This document shows, in pieces, positions 23,303 to 36,400 of a stretch of DNA of 64,000 bases. The position numbers and the translations under genes were made by a program. Each line of letters starts with the position of its first letter. Positions within the stretch are counted from its first letter, which is position 1. The notes under the pieces were generated by a model, which searched no databases, was not told the origin of the DNA, and saw only the letters and a program-made list of their open reading frames with translations. This DNA is from Camarhynchus parvulus (lineage: Eukaryota; Chordata; Aves; Passeriformes; Thraupidae), in assembly GCF_901933205.1 (NCBI RefSeq), contig NC_044597.1, positions 2,778,126-2,842,125 of the forward strand, given 5' to 3'.

Positions 23303-24401
23303 TTATACAGCAACGTGTTTCATCCAGGCAGCAGAACACAGCAGGACTCCTGTCAAAGCTCCACCTGCAGCCACGCTTTGATTTCACCCTTCAGTCTGCA
23401 GACACCTCTGTGAATGCCCAGCACATCCTCCAGTGCCCAGGGCCTGCCCAGGTGCAGCACAAGGGTCCCTGTGCCCCACTGCACAGCACTGCAGTACACA
23501 TAACATTCTCACCTAATTTTAAGCAGCCTGGCACCTTGAGACATTTCCTCCTTGATTCCAGGTTAATGAGTCTTGTTACTGTTCGAATCTGTTCTTACAC
23601 AAACACCCAGCTCCACTGCAGGGATGGAACACGACAGTCACACACAGCACTGACACACCCACTGCTGCTACAGCTACATCGAGTTGAGGAGTGCAAGGAA
23701 ATATGGACAGCTCAGAGAGGAAAGAAAGCAACAGCTAATGCAGGGACACACCACAGAGACCCCCCTGCCACGGAGCTGTTTTGGCAAGATGGGGCCACTG
23801 CTCTCCCTCAAAGGGCTCCCCAGAGAGTGCACAGGACAGTGTGAGTCACTGGTACATCCACCTGAGCAAAAGCTGCCTCCAGCAATGCCAAGCACACACA
23901 GGCACTATCTGATGTGCCTCGAGGGCTCTGGGTTCAAACCAGAAAGCCCCAGAAATGTCACTGCCAGTGGCCAGTGACAGTCTGCACCAGGGCTCGTCCC
24001 TCCCCATCCTGCCCCAGGCCAGTCAGGCAGCTGAGGGCTCCTCACCACTGCCTCCAGCAGTGAGAGGGGAACAGCCCCTCACTCTTTGCTCCTTGGGCCT
24101 TTTCTCCATGTGCTCTTTTGTCCCCTCAGCACAGCTGCCGTTTCTTTTCTGCCCTGATCAGCTGCCAAGGAAAGCACAACACAGGGAGCACACGACTGCA
24201 CACCAAACAGACACCTCATGCACTTGGTACCTTTGGGAGTAAACTGAAAGAACCAAAAGTCTCTGTGATCCAGTGTTGTTACCCCAGAATGTCAAAGCTT
24301 TTGGCTTTGGGGTGCCATGGTAACGCTCAGGGGTGCTGCACAATAAATTATTGTCACTACACACACAAGGAGGGGACAGCCACACCCTTGGTGCTGGGGT
24401 C

Positions 24402-24421
24402 TCACACACACACACACACAA
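24402..24421. repeat. (CA)n microsatellite
   Basis: About ten CA dinucleotides in the ATP6V0A1 3' UTR, 28 bases after the stop codon. Confidence 0.9.
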
Positions 24422-24448
24422 CATTTAACACTGCTGGAGTGGGGGGCC

Positions 24449-27400
24449 TCAGTCATCAAACCGCCCCTCACGGATGATGTCAAAGGAGAAAGGGAGAAAC
24501 TTGAACCCAGTGCCAGTGTAGAACTTGTTCTGGAATTCAATCCTGCAAGAGACAGAAGAGTGATTACTCATTAGGAAGGCAGCTCTCAACAGGAACAATT
24601 AGAAGTAGGGAGTAGTAATCCTACTCCATTAAAAGTAGGATTACTGACTAAAAAAGCTTTAAGGAGAAAAGGAGGTATTATAACATAATTTATCTTTTGG
24701 CACAACCCCCCCATCTATGCATGGAGCTGCCCAGAGACTCCAATCCCACCCTCAGGGACAAAAAATGGCAACAGGAACAGAAGGCTGGCCTTGACCCCAG
24801 TGTCCCAGGAAGCACAGGGAGCAGAGACAGCATTTTCTCCAGCAGCTGCTGAAGTTCCCTTTTTCATCAGCACAAGCCTCAGCCATGTGACACTGAGCTC
24901 AGCCTCCCCACAGGCATTTCTGTTGATTCCCTGCAGCACATTTGCACTGGGACATGCCCGCCAGCTCCAGCCGAGCGTTAGCTCAGCCCCATTTGCTGCT
25001 GCCCCTAATGAACTCCAGGAAAAAAAAAGAATTATTCCAGAGAACTGACCAATAGTCAGTGACAGCCAAATAGGGACGGGGAAAACCAATCCCCTGATTC
25101 CCAGCAAAAACAAGCCCAGGCTTCACAGACATTTTCCACTGCACAAAATCCCTGCAGGCAGCAAGTGACAGCAAACTGGGGAGCCTTTAACACAGTTCAG
25201 GAGAAGGTTTTTTTTCCAGAAAAAAAAGACAAACTTGAATTATTTTTCCCCAAATGGGGAATCATGGCAAACTGGAATGATTTTTCCCCAAACGGGGAAT
25301 CATGGCAAACTCCAGAGCTGCTGGATTCAGCTAGCAAAAAGTGATTTCCCCACAGAGCCCAGGAGGGAAATGCTCAGGAAAACCAGCTTCAGCCTGTATC
25401 TTCTGCTGCCTCCCAGGCCAAGGGATCCCCAGGATGAGCAGGATTTTCCATGTGGGAGGAAGGGCTCTGTGCCAACATGCTCCAGTTTTTCAGGAACCCT
25501 GATAATCTCCATAAGTATCCTGTGACTAAGTAACTGTTCTGTAAGCAAAGGGAAATGAGAGGCAGAGGGTTGAGATCTGTGAGTCACCCAAGCTCACTGT
25601 AACCCCGATGATTCACAATTCCAGCTGGCCTCAGCATCCAAACCCTCCCTTTGGACATTCCACTACAACTGGCTACAACTGGAGGCCTGACACTGGGAGA
25701 GAGGCTGCTCTAAGGTTAGAAAACTTGCCAGAAAAGTGTATTTAAATAATCAGTGTGGATGGTCAGGGGGGTTTTCTGTGTCTCCAGAACACCCAGAACC
25801 CAGCAGGAAGCACTGCTGTCGCCAGGCTCACTGCCTGTTTCGTGTCCCAGTTTACTGCTGAGCCCTCTGTGTGCCTCACATCAGTTCTGCAGAGAATTTA
25901 CAGACACTGGCATTGTCAGCAAACAGCCCAGGAGAGCCTCTCTGCAGCTTTTTGCATTAATAATGTCAGTGTTTGTCAGGCTGTCATTCTTTCCAACCCC
26001 ACAGAGTCAGGGCACTGACACTGGCAAACCAGGCAGCCCCAGTCCTGTCACAGACATATTTTATGAGAAATCCTTTCATTAGGATTTTTTCTCCTGAGAA
26101 GCTGAAAAGCCTCAGAGGAAAAGAAAAACAATAATTATCTGCTGCTGTGGAATGCAACAGGCACATCTTTGATTGGTCTCATGTGGTTGTTTTTAATTAA
26201 TGGCCAAGCACAGTCCAGCTGTCTCGGACTCTCTGGTCAGTCACAAGATTTTATTATCATTCCATTCCTTTCCTTTCAAGCCTTCTGATGAAATCCTTTT
26301 CTTCTATTCTTTTAGTATAGTTTTAGTATATAATTTTCTTTTAATATAATATATATAATAAAATAATAAATCAGCCTTCTGAAACACGGAGTCAAGATTC
26401 TCATCTCTTCCCTCGTCCTGGGACCCCTTGTGAACACCACACAGTCTCATGAGTAGGAGACAAAAGTCTCCTAAAAAGACAAAATTAGGAGACAAAAAAG
26501 GCAACTGTCACTCAGTACAACTGCAAATTCCCACTCTGTGTTTGTGTCCCTGAAGGTGCCAGAGCTTGGGGTCAGGTGTAAACCAGGCACAGCTCAAGGG
26601 TGGCACACCTGACAGCCAGAACCCACTGGGGTGTCTGTGCAGAGACTGCTGCAGTTACTCCTTCCCAAAAAGAGCAGAGGTACCATATCTGTGCCTGGGA
26701 TATTCCATCCTGCAGGTGAGTCCTGGCTCAGGATATTTACAAAGGAAAATCAAATCCTGGCAGGTGGGTGAGCAGCTGGACTCCAGAACTCCTACTGACT
26801 GGACTGAGAGAGGGATGCAGCTCCAACACACCCACACCTCTCAGGAACAGCACCCTGAATAGTTAGAAACCTTTTCTTTTGGGCACAGTCTGTTCTGGCT
26901 CACATTAGAAGAGGTGAGTAGCTTAAAAAGGGAGAAACTGCTTTAATCTGCATGTTCATGTTGAACTACATCACTGAAAAGCAAGAAATGGAAAGGTTGA
27001 GTATTTCAGAAGGGTGATGTATTTCAGAAGGGTGATGTATTTCAGAAGGGTTACAGCAAAAGAAGCTGACAGCATGACAGCTGAGACACGTACAGAGCTG
27101 CAGTGCAGCCCAAATTCACACCCTGCAATCCTGGCAGCAATCCAGAGGGCTGCCTCCACCCCAGAACAGCCTGAAAAGCCCAACCTGCTCAAAGAATGCA
27201 CTCTGAAAAAGCACAAAATAAACCTCCCTCATTTGGGACTGCCAGGCACAGCATGTGGAACAACCTGTGAATTCCCTGACCAGTAAAACACATTCTCAAT
27301 TCCTCCTCCTTTCCAGGAAGGCTGAACCACCCACACCTCAAATTCCTGATAGGTGACAGTTCCCTCACAGCCAGAAATTCCCATCTGCTCCTCCCAGGAC

Positions 27401-30400
27401 AGCTGTATCTGACCTCCACTCTTCCTTCCTCTTCCTAAAAAGGGAGCACCTGCCATTGGAACACCCTGTTTTCAGTTCAAGAGCACAAAGGAATGTGAAC
27501 AGTGTGCTCTTTGGAACCACTGCAGGTGCCTCCCTCTGATAACCAACACCCAGCAACCTCAAAATCACTTCAGCAGATCACTTGCAGTCTGAAATAGAAC
27601 CTTCAGCTTGCTTTTTGGCCTCTGAGCCTGAACAGATTTTTCTCTCAGAGCCTGTGCACGAAAGGCTTGAAGGTTTGAAACTAATGTTTAGGGGAAACAG
27701 GACTTTGTCAAGCACTCCAGTCCCACAGCTGCCCTGCACAGGTAGAGTGATCCCTTGCTCTCACTGCTGCTGCCCTGGCTTTGCCTGTTTGCCATTTCAC
27801 TCACACACACAGATGGTTTTTCAATGGCCCTTTAGGGAAATGTGAACCATTACCTCCAGCTCACACCTGTTCCAGGTGCCTGAGCCATATCAGTGCAGTT
27901 TGTGATTAACACATGACAGGAACCTGCCCAAAAATGTGTTTTCTGCTCCATGGAGCCTGTCTAGAGCAGCTGCTCGGAGCTGTTCCCCTGCTGCTGCTTA
28001 GAAATGGCCTGGAAATCCTCTAATCCTCAAGGAATTACAGAGCAAACCCACCAGATGTGGAGTTACAGCACTGCTGCCCTCTGCTCCTCCTGGACTGCCC
28101 TCAGTGCCCAGCAGGGTCTGGGGAGCTCCTGCTGTCACTGTGACAGCAGGGACAGGATGAGGGAGCTCTGCAGTGACTGCTGTGCAGGGCTCAGGCTGGA
28201 TGCCAGGAAGCACAGAGCCACCATCCAGCAGCCATTTCCACGAGTGCCCCCCCAGCTCCCTCAGCACACGATGGCTTCACCCCAGCATCAGCTTGGCTCA
28301 TTTGGCTACAGAGACACAGAGGTGGACCAGGAGCCTCCAGCCTGCACCCCCAGGAGCCAGGAACCCCCAGGAGCCTCCATTCTGCACCCCCAGGAGCCAG
28401 GAACCCCCAGGACCCCCCAGCCTGCACCCCCAGGAGCCAGGAGCCTCCATTCTGCACCCCCTGGACACTCCAGCCTGCACCCCCAGCCTGCACCTCACTA
28501 GCTGCCAAGGCAGAGGGCAAAAGGCCAAAGTTTTCCTTCCCTTCCTCACAAGCAGGGGAAAAGTGCAAAAAGGCTCATTTTCTCTTGCCTTTTTTTTTGT
28601 TGTTTTTTAGAGGCACTTGCTTCCTTTTGCACTTACAGAATTACTTGCAGAGAGTGCTCCCAACTTTTTCTTCCCATTTAAGCAAGACAAGAGTATTTCT
28701 TGTGATATTCAGAGACCTCCCTTTGCTCTCACAACCCCCCTGCCCCAGGAAATCAGCAGCTGAACCCCAGAGAGGCACAGACTCTCCTACATTTCATGCT
28801 GAGAAAAATCCTACTCCCAGTTGCTCCTCTGATCCCACCAGTGCACTAAGAGGGAATCTGAAGTGGAACAATGAGCTCTTAAACATGGATTAGAGAAAAA
28901 ACTCTCGAATATTTTCCATACTTGGGAGCAGAGTAATTCCTTCTGCTTTGCTGGCTGCATACACAGGAGCTTAATGATGACAGGAAAGGGCCTGCAAAAG
29001 CAAATTCTAAAAGCAAGACCAGCAAAAACTTGCAACCATCCCAAAGTACCCCAAGGGCAGAAGGCAGAGCCACTCCTGTCCAGGGCAAGGTTCTGCAGCC
29101 ATGAACAGGAGCACAAGGAGGAACCTGCAGTCAGTGGCTACTGCACACAAACAACAACAAACACAGGAAACAGGGGAAAGACCAACAAATGGAACAAGAA
29201 AGTTCTGCTGAAAGCCACAAAGCACACTGCTCCAGCCAGCACAGCCCCCCCAGCCCCTGGTCCCAAAGCTTTGGGCCCTAGGCTTTCACTTTTTAGTGCT
29301 TATTTCTAAGCAGAGCTATAAAACTTTAAACAACAACTGGGGGGAGGTGTTTTACTACAAACAGAATTGAAATCTGACCCTTTCTAAGACTTCCTGCCTT
29401 CTAGAAGATGGCATTTCTGCACAGTACAGGTGACATCAGTTTTCTTGTTACGAGGAGCTGCCCAGGTCTCTGGATGTGCCAGCAACTCACCAGTGCAAGC
29501 GCAGAGCGTGCAGGAAGGCTGAGAGCCCCTCCATGACCAGCAGAATGGCCACTGTCAGCGTGGCAAAAGCTGCAAAGATGAAGAAGAGGCCCAAGCCTCC
29601 CCCCAGGCTCCTCACGCTGAGGCCAATGTGGATCACCATGGTCCAGAGCACCTCTGAGAGCTCTGCAGAGAAAGGGGAGAGGATCAGGTCAGCAGGACAG
29701 GGGGTGTTCACTGGTATAGGAAAAACTAAAGTCAAGCAAAGCCCTGCTACAATGAGGTGGAAACTGAGGGACAAGAGCTTTGCAGCCAAGTGTGTCAGGA
29801 CATTGCCTCCAGCTGCCACACAGGGCAGGGCAGAGTCCTTGCTCAGCAGCTCTTTGCTTTATTCTGTGATTTTAACTCCATTCCTCCCACTCAGCAGAGC
29901 TGTGGGTGCAGATCCTGGTGTGTGGAGCTCACTGCTCCTGGGTAATGCATGTTGCCACATTTCACAGAGAAAAGCAAGGCACAATTCTTCCCAAGGATTT
30001 CTGAGATTCACATTCTCTGAACCTCAGAGAAAGGGAAAACACAATTCTTACCTTACTTGCTGTGCCAAAGTAGAATGCAATATGGGGATTATTTACCCAC
30101 AGTGATGGTGTTTTGTTTCCTTGGCCTGTCAGGGCCAGGTGTGTGTGTGTGTGTGTGTGTCAGGACTGTCACTGACAGCCACGAGATTCTGTGCAGTGTG
30201 TGCAGAGTGAGTGCTTGGCAGGTTCAGTTTAGAAATGTATATAATGTATATAATATAGTAGAATAAATGTATATAATATAGTATAATAATAACAGTATAA
30301 TAATAGTATAATAAAGTAATTATTCAGCCTTTGATATGGAAGGAATCAGATGCATCATTCTCTCTCCTTCACCAACATGAGAGAAGCTTTGATTAGTAAT

Positions 30401-33400
30401 AAATGCACGGCCAGCAGTGTGCCAGGGGAGCCCTGGGAGGCCTGACAGACAGACAGACAGCCAGCCAGCCCAGCTCCCTGAGGGACACTCACGTGCGTGG
30501 GCCAGGCTGAGGGCCCAGAGGCGCAGGTAGGAGGCCGTGTTGGAGATGCAGCCCAGGCAGTACTCGATGGTGTGGATGGCCTGGTACACCACGGTGTCCC
30601 CAAAGTCAAACTGCAAAGGAACAGAGGAGAGGGGAGCTGGGAGCAAGGGCTGGGTGGGGACAGGGGCAGGGGGACTGCTGCTGTCACCAGGGACACTGTG
30701 TGTGACACTGCACACTGACACTGTCTTCTCCTGGTTTAGCACGCCAGGGCCACAAACAAAACATGGATCTTGTCTTGACAGGTTTTGCAGAATGACAAAT
30801 GCTGTGATGTGAATATTGTTTTCTTATAGTCAGATATTCCAAATTCATCCATGGGCTTAGCCAGGAAAAGACTGTTCAGCAGAAGGTGGTGCTGGTGTGC
30901 ATTCCCTGCAGGAGGGAGGCAGCGCCCCAAGCTGTGCTGTGTGTGCCTCTGCTACAGGAGCATTCTGCAAGACATGAACCTGCCCTTTTTGAAAGCAAAA
31001 ATAATGCACGAAGCTACCCTGAAGAAGTCACATCTGTGTACCATTCACTGGCAAAGCCTCTGTGCTTTGGTAATTTTCTGTAATAATAAAGGAATTTACA
31101 AGAAGTCTGCCATGTAGGGCAGTTTCTTATCCTGCAGCTTGGGAAAGCATTCCCTGCAGTTTGGATTTAATCCATGCTTCAGAAACTGCTCAGATTTAAG
31201 TGAACATGATGTTTTAAATACATCCAGTGACTAATTCTCTAGGCATGCACACAAAGCTATTTATATTCTTAATTCTCCCCTAGTACATCCAAGGCACTAA
31301 GTATTTCAAACAATTCAGTTAAATTAGCTGTCAAAATCCTAATCCTTTCTCCACAGAACATGAGATGTGAAGTTCTTCACTAAAAGCTGCCCCAGCCACC
31401 AGTTCCAGCTCTGGACACAGGAGGGAATGTGGGAAATGTTTAAACAATGACCTTTCAAAGCTGAGTGCAACTGCCAGAGAGAGCAGCCACTGAGGCAGGA
31501 GTGGGAGTACTGGGATTGCTGTGGGACAGACCTTGTGGGCTGACACATTTTCAGGGAAACACCAGAACAGGAACCCCATTCCACACAGGCCTGTGCACAG
31601 CAGAGCTCTGAGCAAACCACTCTCAGCACAATTTTCAGCAGCAGTGCCCTGGTCAAGCTGTTCTGATTTCATGCCATTTGTTTTTGTTTTTGTTGTTTTT
31701 TGGGTTTTTTTTGTAGTAAAATTGGTTACCTGATAGTGCTGAAACCTACATTCAATCCTGCATCAGTATTAACCTCCCACTTTTTTAATACTTGTTACAA
31801 GTGCAGTTTGAGAGAATGAGCAGTTTCTCAGAATGGAGTTTCTCTTCTACACAAAGCCTCTGGCCAGTTCAGTTTCTTGAACTACATGAAACTGGACTGG
31901 TTGTGCTGCATTTGCTCTCTGGGTCAACCAGCATCATCCTTAACGTGGCAGACAGTTTGTGGGAAGAAATCTCTTCCAACAGTTTGCTGCAACACAGAAT
32001 TAAGAAAGCCACAACATAAAACAGCTTCTTTGGAGGCTCAAAAGTGAAAACTTTTCAGTTTCAGACCTCCAGCTGAACAGTTTCCCAGGTAACTGGGAAC
32101 AATCTGCAGACAGGGGATCAGACAGACAAGCTGTATAGATGAAGTCATTAAAAGTCTGTGGATGTATGTGTGTATGAATTAAAAATGGCCTGTAACATGA
32201 AAACAGCAAGATCTTTTGGAAAACAAGATGCTGTGACATAACAAATTCCATTCAGCACGTTTTACACCCATGGGAAATGGCCCAGGTACACATGAAGGCA
32301 AAGCTGCTGTGCTCTTACCACCTCGTCCTCTGTAGGCTTGAAAACACAAATTTACATTTAGTGCAGTGTTTTGATCACATGAATCATGAACACATTCAGC
32401 AATTCCCTCCTAGGCAGGCCACAGAAAGCAGTAATACATCCCATGCACTGCAGAGGCAGGATCTGCTGCAGTCCTTCAGAGGCATCAGAAACATCAGAAA
32501 AAAACCCCAACTATCTGAGATCCACTGGTTTTCTCCTCTCCCAGGGGAAAGGGAAGTAATTAATATTACCCCCAGCAGTCAAAATGAATATATGAACAAA
32601 ATTTCAGTGCTGCAGAAATACAGCTCCTGAATTTCCACTGGCATGGAAGAAGCAAATGTGGCACCAGGGAGTGCTGTGCACCCCTGAGATGGTGACACTT
32701 TGGGGACAAACACAGCCACATCTCCCAGCATATACAAATTATGCTGCTTTTTTTCTGGAGTCCTGGCAGTGACCAAGAGACTGTGAGTGAGAAAACTGCT
32801 AGGAACACACTTCACTGGGAATGCTGCTGTTTAAACAGCATGGAAACAATAAATCCAGTCCCAGTGAGCTCATCCTGCTGCCTGCAGTGCCCTGAGAGCG
32901 AGGATGCTCAGGTGCTTACCTCTTCCCCCTCCTCAGACTGGGTAGATAACTGGTCATGTTGAATGATCTCAGCATCCTCCTCTGTTGGGCCATTGCCCAC
33001 CCGGATCCCACCAAAGTTGTGCGTGCCCTGACACATGCAGAAAAGAAAGAGCAAAGTGTTGTTTGGGTTTTAGTGCAAAAGTGCAGGTTTCTCATGACTC
33101 CATGTGCAGCAGCAGCTCACAGAGGAAAAAAAAATATTAAATATTAAATATAAAATATTAAGGCCCAGATTAAGGCAGGTACAATTCTATTTCCCAGCTT
33201 GGATGGGAAAGGTGCTGATTCCTGCTGGGGCTGGGGAAAAAAATAAAAAAAAAAAAAAAAGTCTGTCTGAGTGAATCCTTGGTACATTTCTACAGTGTAA
33301 CTGCAACCATGAGGACAATAAAGGCACATCTCTCAGAGGACATCTGCTAGCCCCACATCCTGCCCAGCATGGACACAGCACTGCTGGGTGCTGGAGCAGG

Positions 33401-36400
33401 TCATGGAGCTGAACACAAACACACACACATTTACTCCCACCAGCCTCAGGCACACCAACACTGCATGGAAAACCAGATCTTCCCCTGCTTGGAAACTCTA
33501 TGCTGTGCAAGCAGGGCCTTTTAGAGACATTTGTTCTGACATTCAGCATCTGACCCTCAGCTGCACATCCAGGACTCCAAAGGGGAAAGAACAACACACA
33601 GGCTGAGCTGAAACGCTGAAACTGGGAGCAGATCTCACTGACCCCTGAGTCTGACCCCAAGAGAGACAAACTACAACACCACAGATAGAAATAAACCCTG
33701 TGGCCAGCTTCAGCACTGTCTTGGGTCACCTGTGACACAGGATGTGACCTGACTTGCCACATCTGGACTGCAGAAGTCCAGGGATGCCCATGAGATGAAA
33801 GAGGCTGAAGGTGCCATGACCTGGTGCTTGCACAGACCAGAACAGCTTCTCTGAGTTCTTCCACCTCCTTTGTCCTTAGAAGCCTGCTTTTATTTTAGGC
33901 TGAATTATAAATATGCTCAAAACACCAGATATGAATTAGAGGTTTTGCCAGGTTTCTAAAAACAAATTAGGTAGGCGTTTATGCTCTGAAAACAAATAAA
34001 ATTTAAACTCCCCTCCATATTAACAACTAAGACAATGCTTCTATTAGGATTTTCAGTACCTCTGAAACACCACAAGTCACTGGTGACTGCTGTCAATATT
34101 CTATTTATGTATTTCTAGCCTGTGTGAACTTGCACTTGAGCAGCCTTTCCCTCACACTCGACTCATAGCCATTCCCTGTAACCCAGCCAACCTAAACACA
34201 GCTCCAACAGCTCCAGTTGTTTACTTGATCCTTCTAAGCACCCTTGACACAAGGCCTCCCCTCACAGCTTCCTGATGGAGATGCATTTCATATGCTGGAT
34301 GGATCCTGCACAAAAGATCCATTTTCATTACTGACATTTCTGTGAGGAGACCACAATGTCACAAGAGAACCAGCTGACATGTCCCCTCCCAGCACCCCTG
34401 GCACCTGGAGAGCATGATGTGCTTCACACAATCAGTGAGATTCACACCTCCCTAGGCAGCCAGGCAGATTCAGAACTAAAAAGTAGCTGAAACAGGGGAA
34501 AGAACTAAAAGGTAGCTGAAATAGGGGAAAGGACTAAGTTCTGGGGCTGCCACAATCCTCAGCAGAAAGTTTTGGAAGCAAAGAGCCATCTGTAAACTTA
34601 GAAACATGTAAGTCAAAACAACTGCCACCAAGAAGTTTTTTTTGTGCACAACCATTTTATAATAATTTCAGGTCAAAGTGTGTACAGGACAGATGTGTCA
34701 CAAATCCAGTGATTACTGACATGGAGTTGCTGGAGGCCATCACACCACTGTGTGTTTGGAAACACGTAATGCAAACAGAAATGCTGCACTGAGAAGAATC
34801 CTAATCTGTCTTGAACAAATAGACAAGCAGAAGAAAAAAAGGGAATTTAACAGGGGGGGATGTGGTAGCAGGAAATCCTGTGCTGCTCTGCAGTTTGGAT
34901 TCAGCAGCACTCCTGCAAGGAAGTGTCTCTGTGCACGCACAACTACCATCCTCCAGCCTGGGTGTTCATCCAGAATGTATCAATTTGGCTAAACTTTGCT
35001 CTTTCCAAGAGAAAGTGGTTTTTCACCCTAAAGGTGCACTTGCCATTCCCTTATGAAATTCAGATACATTCCATGCTCCCTTGATAAGAACCAGACACAA
35101 AGCCAACTCCCATCTGCAATGCATCAGGCGAGTTTGAAGTGCACTCACTGTTGCAGCCGCTGCTGCCTCGAGCGCCTGCGCGTTCGTGCTGCCCTGGGCC
35201 TCCTCGGGCTGCCCTTCCTGGGGGAGGATGGATGCAAGAAGAGAGAGGGGAGGAGGAAGAAAACAAAAAGAGAAAGGGAAACGAATGGAGGGGACATGGG
35301 AGGATGAAAGGTGGTCAGAGAAGGGAGAGGGAGTGTCTGTAACTGAGCTGATCTTTGACTCGCTGCACATCCTCGCAGCGTGCAGGGAGCGCTCGCACTT
35401 CTCTGCAGTGCCACGTTCCTGCATCTCACACACAGCTGGAAACAGCTGGAAACCTACAGAGCACCCCAGCACACAGCCTCTCACACCTCTAAATCTCTTT
35501 TAGTGGTTTTCTTTTAACCATCCAAGCTGCTTTAACAAAGGTAGCTGAGAAATGTGCCAGCCAATTCCATCTCTGTTTCCCACTGCCAGCCACAGAAGTG
35601 CATCCAGCAGCCAGTGAGGCTGTTCCTAAACCAGCTACCAAAGCCCAAGCCAGAGACACTCTTCTGATCATTACCAACATAAGGGGTTTTTAAAAGCAGG
35701 TTTGATGCTGGATCCAGATCTGGGAAGCAGGCAGGCAACACTCTGTCTCTGTAACACCCACCTGCTGGTATCCCAGGAATATGCAAAAACACTTTACAGG
35801 TTTCAATGCAGTGTGAACCCATGAATCCAAGCTCAGGACGGAGAACACAGCTTTTCAACCATAAACAGTTTTCATATGGAAAACATAAAAGGGAATCACC
35901 CACCAAGTGTTTTCTCCTTAGATACTGCTGGCGAAGGACCAGGGGCTTGGCCACCAGCATCCATGGCACACACAGCAAGGCCACCACCACGAGGAAGCAC
36001 TGGAGCCCTTTCTGCAAAAAACACAAATCTCAGGTGATTCAGCTTCAGCCCCTGCTCAAACACACACAGAACCCAGCAAGAATGGCTGAATTCCCAGCAT
36101 GTGGATGCTCCTCTACCTCCCTCTCTTCTGGGAACAGCAATTAAGTACTTAATGCCTGCAGCTGCCACCTCTGACTGAGCACAGTGTCTAATGCTGAGAT
36201 TGGGTTAGAATGGGGAAAAATCTGAAAGATCCTGCAGAAAATGAGAATTTGGCAGATGTCTGATACTGCTGGGAGGAAATAGAGTTGGTGTCTGAGCTAG
36301 GCTGAGAGGAATCACACTGCAGACACAGGACAATATTCCTAATTGCTTTCCACAATTAATCAGGATCCACATGTTCTGAAGTCACAGCTGACTTATGGTC

